Assembly (NCBI GenBank): GCA_015680685.1
Contig: MNCI01029388.1
Location: 543,265 to 607,264, forward strand
Origin: Gnetum montanum
Lineage: Eukaryota > Streptophyta > Gnetopsida > Gnetales > Gnetaceae
DNA length: 64,000 nucleotides
Reading direction: 5' to 3'
In this document: positions 57,961 to 64,000 of the stretch, in pieces
Numbering within the stretch: the stretch's first letter is position 1
Layout of the letters: each line of letters starts with the position of its first letter
Translations under genes and position numbers: made by a program
Notes under the pieces: model-generated
Told to the model about the DNA's origin: nothing
The model's input: the letters and a program-made list of their open reading frames with translations, nothing else
Database searches by the model: none

Positions 57961-59639
57961 AATTGCATTATTTAGAGTAAGCTTTGATGTGTCAGAGGAG
58001 AAACATTGGCTTGGGTGCCCACTAAACAATAAGAATAATTTGAAATTTTCTAAGTCCAAAGACTGTCAAGAAAATCAAAAATATTTCTAACTTTGGAGAC
58101 TATGCTCACCCCAACTACACTCAGCACTGTTGAACATAGTAATGGGTAGGTAAAAATTTAAGTGGTCCCCAAGGGTATATAAGTGCATTTTATCCTTAGT
58201 AAATCTATCATTTTCAAAAGTGAAAATGAATTTCTAGAGCATAGCGTGATTGTAAAAGCATAGTCTACCAAAGATGTCACACCAACGTGGATGCCAACAT
58301 CCTAGCCTAGCCAACGTGGAGGAAGGAGAAAGTTTCATGGAGTGCTTATCGCGGGCATGCATGGAAGAGTGGAGGGCACTATCAACTGCCAAGTATGTTG
58401 CTACGCTTGTCCCCTTTTGTTTTTTGCCTTTTCTTCTATTTAGTTAGGCATTAGGGTTTGGGAGTGATGCCTTGCCTTGGTAGGGGCCACCACTACCATG
58501 GCCGTGGGAGAGGGCATGCACGTCAAAAGGGTTTCACCTCTCTTCTTTTTTTTGTTTTGTGTTTTTCTTTGCAGGGGTTTCGGTGGGGGCAAGGTGTGCA
58601 GGCTTGACTATGGCTGTGGCCGTGTTGAGAAAAGGGGAGGCCACAGGCCTGTGAAAAAATTTGTTGTGTGTTTTATCTTAGCTTCCTTCTTTTTTTTGGA
58701 ATGGACACTAGGTCGCACGGTAACGTGTGCGAGATAGGGGGCTAGTGGTTTGCATTTTTCTAGGTAAGGATTTCAGCAGCCATGGCCACTACGGCTATTT
58801 ATGTAGCTCACGAATGGGGAGGCTGCAAGCCAGCATGGGGCTAAGGGGGGAGGAGAGAATTAATTATGTTTATTTTTGGTTTTTTGTCATGTGCATGGTG
58901 GAGGATTTATTGATAGCACCTTGATGTGGCAGGGGCCGTCACCACCACGACCATTGTGACTACATGGCAAAGGGAAGGAAGTGGTGGCAGGCTTATGTGG
59001 GATTGTACATAAGGCCAAGGGCTTGGGTTGTGACGGTAGGGACAAGGGTTTGATGGTTATAGCTACCCATAAGGTAGGGTGTGTGACGGAGGTCATAGCA
59101 AAGCACAAGGTAGGGTGGTGTCGTGAGGCACAATGGTGTGGCCATTGTGGTAGTGGCCATGGTGGTAGGAAGCACAGAGATGTAGCATAAGTAGTTAGTT
59201 TTTTTTCCTTGCAAAAAATTTATCATTTTTGGGTTAGCCATTGAAATTTTCGCTTTGGGATTTTATTTTTTGCGCTCCTAGGGAGCGTAGCCTAAATTTA
59301 GAAAATTTTGGACTACTTTAGACTACGTTGCCCAAAGTTAGAAAATTTGAAAAAATTTGCTAAATGTAAAATTGCAAATGATGCTAAAGTTGCTATGATG
59401 CCAAACATGTGAGCTAAGACAATGTAAAATGTGCACACATGTGAAATGAAATGTTGATGCTATGCTAAACATGTTGTACCCCAATGAAGTACCAAGCCCG
59501 TTAAATGTGTATGTTGAAATCCTATACCTGCGGGGCCTAGGGGACCCTAGGATATTTTTATAAGTCATGCTATGTTATGTTAATCTTTTCTAAATGTAAA
59601 TTAATATGTTTTTGACAAAATGCATCTATTGTGTACTGA
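57961..59639. other. no gene recognised; hairpin units and GC-rich stretch
   Basis: Contains hairpin-type arms at 58097-58265 and the stem-loop CGCTCCTAGGGAGCG at 59273-59287. 58470-59190 is GC-rich and repetitive around GTGGTGG and GGCCATGG, giving spurious open frames on both strands. Confidence 0.4.
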
Positions 59640-62600
59640 CACTACGTTTGTTGTTTGTGTGATTGTAGGGTGTTACTAAAGCCAATCTTAGTCATTGTGG
59701 AGCTTGTCGGCATCCTTAGTTGCATGAGCAAGCCTGTGCCTAACACTCCTACACCAGATATGAAATTGGATCATCAGGTGGTATGATTTTGGCTAGGGGC
59801 CTCCGAGTTCCTAGCATTACTATTATGGCAATTCAGTGTGATCATGTGGCCGCACTTAGTAGCAGAGGCTGTAGCCACCATCACTGAGACATTACTGCCT
59901 AGGGCTAACTGGGACATATTAAGGTTTATGTCTGATAAACCCATGACCAATGATAGATGGACAAGTGGTTCAAGGTGAGGCCCTAGGGGCACTTGTCCAT
60001 TAGCTAGGATTTGGAGGATGCCAGAGTTCTCTTGTTACAACAAGATGAACACCCTCTTTGTTGCTATGTGCATGCATACCATGTTCCAAAATCCACATGA
60101 AACTGTATACTGCGTAAGAGGGTAAGAACTCATGTTTTTACATTATGCTCCATTTTTGTCAACCATGCTAGATTTGCTAACTGCTAGTTGCTCATGTTTA
60201 ATGCTAGATTTAAAGTTGATGATGAGGGGCTCCATGATGAACTAGGGGCTCTCACCTTGACTCGCACTACCCTGGAGGTGTTCTTCTCTAGTTTGAACCT
60301 TTGGGAGGCCATGATTGAGCAGGTGGAAGAGGAATCAGAAAGCTATCCTACCCACTACCTACAGACATTTGAGTGGTGCATGACCTATGGTTGACTTAAT
60401 GAGGGATGGGCTAGTGGCAAGCCCAATTTCGAGGAGCCAATTGCGCAACCACCTTTGTCGAGTATACCATTTGTTCCACATAAGTGTTTAGTACTTAGCT
60501 TAGCTTTTACTACTTACTCACATGCACTTGTTGATTTGCCCTTGCATAATGCTAACATTATGTTTGCCTATGTTACAGTTGTAGTTACTTCAAGAGAGGT
60601 GACAATGGTCACCACAAGCTGTAGTAAGGCCACCCTTATAATGAAGTACGGTGATGTGAAGGGGGCATAGCATTGTTTGTGTCATAAGGCCTTAGATGCG
60701 TTAATCAGTTGGTTGACATGTGTTGGGTTAATGGACCTCTTCTTGGCCCTTAGCCTAAGCACTCCAATAGCCGAGATGGTAATCATTATTGACTCCTTCA
60801 ATAGTCACCTATGTGCATGGAGTGAGGGTGGTCCTGGACCTTAGTGATGCCTTCTTTGTAAATGTCTTTGGCCTTCCCTCTAAAGGCCCATTAGTCATTG
60901 ACAAGGCTAGTATAGAGGTGGACTACAAAGGAGAGATTGAGGAGTGGTTGGGAACCACTTGATCTCGTAAAGGCATCATGGTTGGAGACATGCGTGTGCT
61001 TGAGGTCTAAGGGGTCTACCTTTTTTTTGTGCTCGTGGCTTTTTGAAGCTACTCTCCCAAGGAAAAATCATTAGCATAGAGTAAGCACAGGTGATGAGGA
61101 AGGTTCTAGAGAAGGGCACCAAGTTTAATTGGGCCTCCTTCATCGTCATCGAATTGCAAGCGGAGATTACCAGGCTTTGCTACAATTTGTAGGTGAGGTC
61201 TTACATTCACTTCGCATTCTTTGTAGTGTATTTGCGAAGGTTTGTAGAGTTCCTGATGATCTTAGATAGTAGACATTGGGTTGTATAGGATTGTGAATAG
61301 CTATCCAAGCCTTGGGTTAAGCACTTATTTGTGACCACTCACATGCAGGATTGCCCTAAAGGAATTGATGAGTCGTACTCAGTTATGACAAAAGCTCATT
61401 TGGGAAGGTCACGGTCAGCACAGGTGAGTGCCTCCTAATGGTCATTAGGGATGTGAGCAAGGCTAATTGATACATTACAGAGACAGTGGGGCCTTCCAAG
61501 ACAAAAATCAAGAGGCCACATCCAATAGAGGAAGTTGCTGCTGTGGTTGGACAAGTGGACATCAAGAAGGTTTACCTTAAGATATCCAACTTCCGTGCAG
61601 TGGTTGTAGGTTAGTAGACATGTGTTAGATGCACTTGTCTTTTATGTAATTTTATTTTTATAATTTTTTATGTTTTCTTGTGTTAGGTCATGGTAATGCT
61701 ACTATGCTATGTTTATGAGTTAGGCAAGAGGGCTGTTGAAGTAACGGTAGCGACAATAGCAGAGACAGCCCCTCCTCAAGCTAAGGACGAGAAGGCACCC
61801 CAAGAGGAGCTATTCCACCTTGAGTGTGAGTTCGCCAGCCTCTTCGATAATGTGCAACTAGGAGATCCTCCTGCATTGACACCTAAGGGCTTACTAGGTA
61901 AGTGCTCTAAGTTGCCATCTATTTTGCTCTTTGCTCTTGCATTTTTGGCTATTTAATTATTAAGTATTATGTTGTGGCACGTTACAGCCTCAAATGTCCA
62001 TACCAGTGATCCACCACCAATGCAAATCCATTGCATGACGCCAAATAAATTTGCCTTCATGAAAGGCATAGTTGAGGACATGGTGGATCACATATAGCAA
62101 ATGGATCCTAATCTCAGTATGTATGTTATTTTGTTTGAATTGCTTTACCAATTTTGTGGCTAATGTTGATTTTCTTGTATGCCAACAAGTTCTAAGCTCC
62201 GTTAGGATCTAAATCGAGCAGCCAAGGTGGATGCCATCCTCGAGTGTTCTCCTAAAGTGGGGTAAGTGTTTCATCATGTGTATGAGACAGTTAGCAAGTG
62301 CATGCTTTCTAGTGCAAAAGTGTTATGGACCTATAGGCACTCAAATGAGCACCTATGGAAATGCGTGCACGAGCTCAAGAAGACCATGGTGATCTAGACC
62401 ACAAAGCTCGAGGACCTTTAATCCTATTATGATTTCTTATTAGCTTAAGCATAAGGTAATAATACCTGGCGAACTATAGATATCGATTATGCCAGTACTG
62501 GTTGGCAATCTGGGGAAAAAATGAGGTCACTTGGGAGATTATTGAGTAGAGATTTTAGATGAATCTACTCACTTGGAAGAGCTAGGAGTGGAAGAGCTTC

Positions 62601-63190
62601 AGTGCTAAGGTGTATAAACGGGGACACGTGCAAAAAGACCACAAGCACCACTACAAGTGTGAGTGAGACGTATATTTGCAGCAGCTCAAAGAAGAGTTCG
62701 TCAAAGCTTGTCGCCTTGAGTTGTTCATCGAGGTGATTAGTAGGAGTTGGGCCTTTGAGTTGTTTGCTCAGCACACAGTAGTTAGTGGGTCCCAAGAGTG
62801 GGAAATTACGATGCGTTCAGGGGAAACATCATCCACCACCTTTTTGATGTAGTTGCCCACATGGATCACCGTAGATGAGGGTAAGACCCTTGCAGGTGTT
62901 GAATTTGGCCATGAGGATTGGATGCAACTATCAAAGGTTGAGATCCTTTGATGCTCGGAGGAGGGCCTTGATAGACTGCCTCCAAACATGGGCAATGCAA
63001 GACCCTCTCAGGTTAGTTTTTTGTCTTATTTTTATGCCTTTTTCTATTAGTTGTGTATTGTACACTAGTTTATGAATTTTTGTGATTTTGATGTTGTTGT
63101 TGATAGGCACTAGGCGATGTTGCAGGCCCTAGCAGCACAGCAAAGGAAGAGGAGCCTTCACCCTCACCTAGCGCCACCGAATAGGCAGAT
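59640..63190 (+). pseudogene. degenerate intron-containing gene region of unknown identity
   Basis: Plus-strand coding-like blocks are separated by typical plant introns: about 60121-60187 (GTAAGAAC...AACTGCTAG), 61191-61230, 61611-61686 (...TTGTGTTAG), 61900-61986 (GTAAGTGC...GTTACAG), 62118-62189 and 63013-63106 (GTTAGTTT...GTTGATAG). Blocks include FGLPSKGPLVIDKASIEVDY, EELFHLECEFASLFDNVQ and HSNEHLWKCVHELKKTMV (likely coiled coil), ending PSSTAKEEEPSPSPSATE. Stops occur in most blocks. The FGLP...GEIEEW block faintly resembles ALGLPEIG...KAEW in element B's env-position ORF, so this could be a spliced relative placed before LTR E (weak inference). I do not recognise the family. Confidence 0.45.
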
Positions 63191-63489
63191 CCTGATGTAG
63201 CCCTGTCATTGGGCATTTTTGTATTTTTGTATTTTTTGCAATGTAGTGTAGATGATCATGTCATGTAACATTATTCTTTTATAGCATATAGTGAATTTTT
63301 TCTATATGATGTGTATTTCTGTGTGTTAAGTGTTGCCAATGTGATAAATTGATGCAAAATGATTATTAGTTTTAGGTCGTTTCGAGCCAAAAATGTAAAT
63401 AATGATTTGATAGTTTTAGGCCATTCTAGGTCCTAGTAATAGTTTAAGGCCATTTCGGACCATGTATTAAAATAGAGAGTGTTGCCAGT
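63191..63489. other. short repeats before LTR E
   Basis: Two to three units of GTTTTAGG(T/C)C(G/A)TTTCGAG or TTAAGGCCATTTCGGACC at 63370-63460. No coding capacity. Confidence 0.5.
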
Positions 63490-64000
63490 TGATGAACCAT
63501 GATTTGTTAGGCTCCAATATCAGACCTCGATATCAGGTACGCAATATCGCAGCCTCACTAGTGATATCGGATACATGATATCGTGGTTCCTGTGTGAGCC
63601 TATAAATACACAATTGGATGCATGAGAGAGTCATAGGAAGAGTAAGTGTAGAAGTAGAGTCTTTTTGTCATTTCTAGTTCATCTCAACTCTTTCCCCAGT
63701 GCATGCCCACAGTGTGATGATTGTAATTGTATAGAACCTTTATTCGAGTGTGACGTACTTGGACATGCACATGACCGGCAATAAAGATCGAGATTACTTC
63801 ATCATTGCAGCATCCACTTATCTCTTAATTACTTTAATTGTTAATTGTTATTTATTATTTCCTTTAGTTAATATTTACTTTCTTGTCATTTATAGTTCAT
63901 GCCGTGAATGCAGAATGAGTACGACTTAATCATGAGCATTTAAGTGTGACTACTCAGTAACCCAGTAGTGTATCCAGGAGCGCTCAAGTAATATATGCTT
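63490..64000 (+). repeat. LTR E, left part
   Basis: Starts TGATGAACCATGATTTG. GATATC words lie at about 63513-63590 and the TATA box TATAAAT at 63601-63607. The body matches the reverse complement of LTR D in order (CATCCACTTA, GAGTACGACT). Runs off the right edge. Whether it is the 3' LTR of the sequence on its left or a 5'/solo LTR cannot be decided here. Confidence 0.7.
63601..63607 (+). promoter_or_regulatory. TATA box of LTR E
   Basis: GAGCCTATAAATACAC, about 110 bases from the LTR start, directly after the GATATC word array. Same placement as in LTRs B, D and F. Confidence 0.65.

Overview
The window is nuclear DNA of a land plant. It is AT-rich and has GT-AG introns up to 3.6 kb. One housekeeping gene sits among old Ty3/gypsy LTR retrotransposons, SINEs and tandem repeats. 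Many stop codons in the elements look like C-to-T decay of methylated DNA. Long introns and deeply decayed elements fit a gymnosperm, but that is inference.

Layout. 1-5010: the 5' half of a minus-strand gypsy element (A) with RT, protease, gag, PBS and 5' LTR. 5011-19100: mostly unrecognised sequence. It holds a small TATA-driven open frame (7277-7702) that may be a degenerate membrane RING-H2-type protein, a broken paralogue of it at 13474-13720, and several repeats. 19101-31666: the gene for nucleolar complex protein 3 (NOC3), minus strand. I could splice it into 13 exons that stay in frame and give 837 codons. Its introns carry a SINE with perfect 18-bp target-site duplications, a 44-bp tandem repeat and a dispersed repeat that also occurs at 14.5-15.5 kb. 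31985-33476: a GC-rich possible retro-sequence interrupted by a 530-base assembly gap.

33477-49946: LTR D (minus); a complete 10.2-kb element B (34577-44797) with paired LTRs, TSD, PPT and PBS; a cluster of tRNA-derived SINEs (46.4-48.1 kb); and two LTRs in inverted tail-to-tail contact (F and C). Element B keeps gag and protease but has lost RT, RNase H and integrase. In the env position it has a roughly 920-codon open frame of unknown function, now broken. An LTR-like TATA region lies just upstream of that frame.

49947-64000: the 3' part of element C, a field of decayed hairpin repeats, a degenerate Tat-type pol (RT, RNase H, second RNase H, integrase) flanked by tandem repeats, a plus-strand intron-containing degenerate gene region of unknown identity (59.6-63.2 kb), and the start of another LTR (E, plus).

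Only NOC3 looks functional with high confidence. The most unusual material is the env-position ORF of element B, the copy-specific word arrays in the LTR U3 regions, and the SINE families that share a 3' tail.
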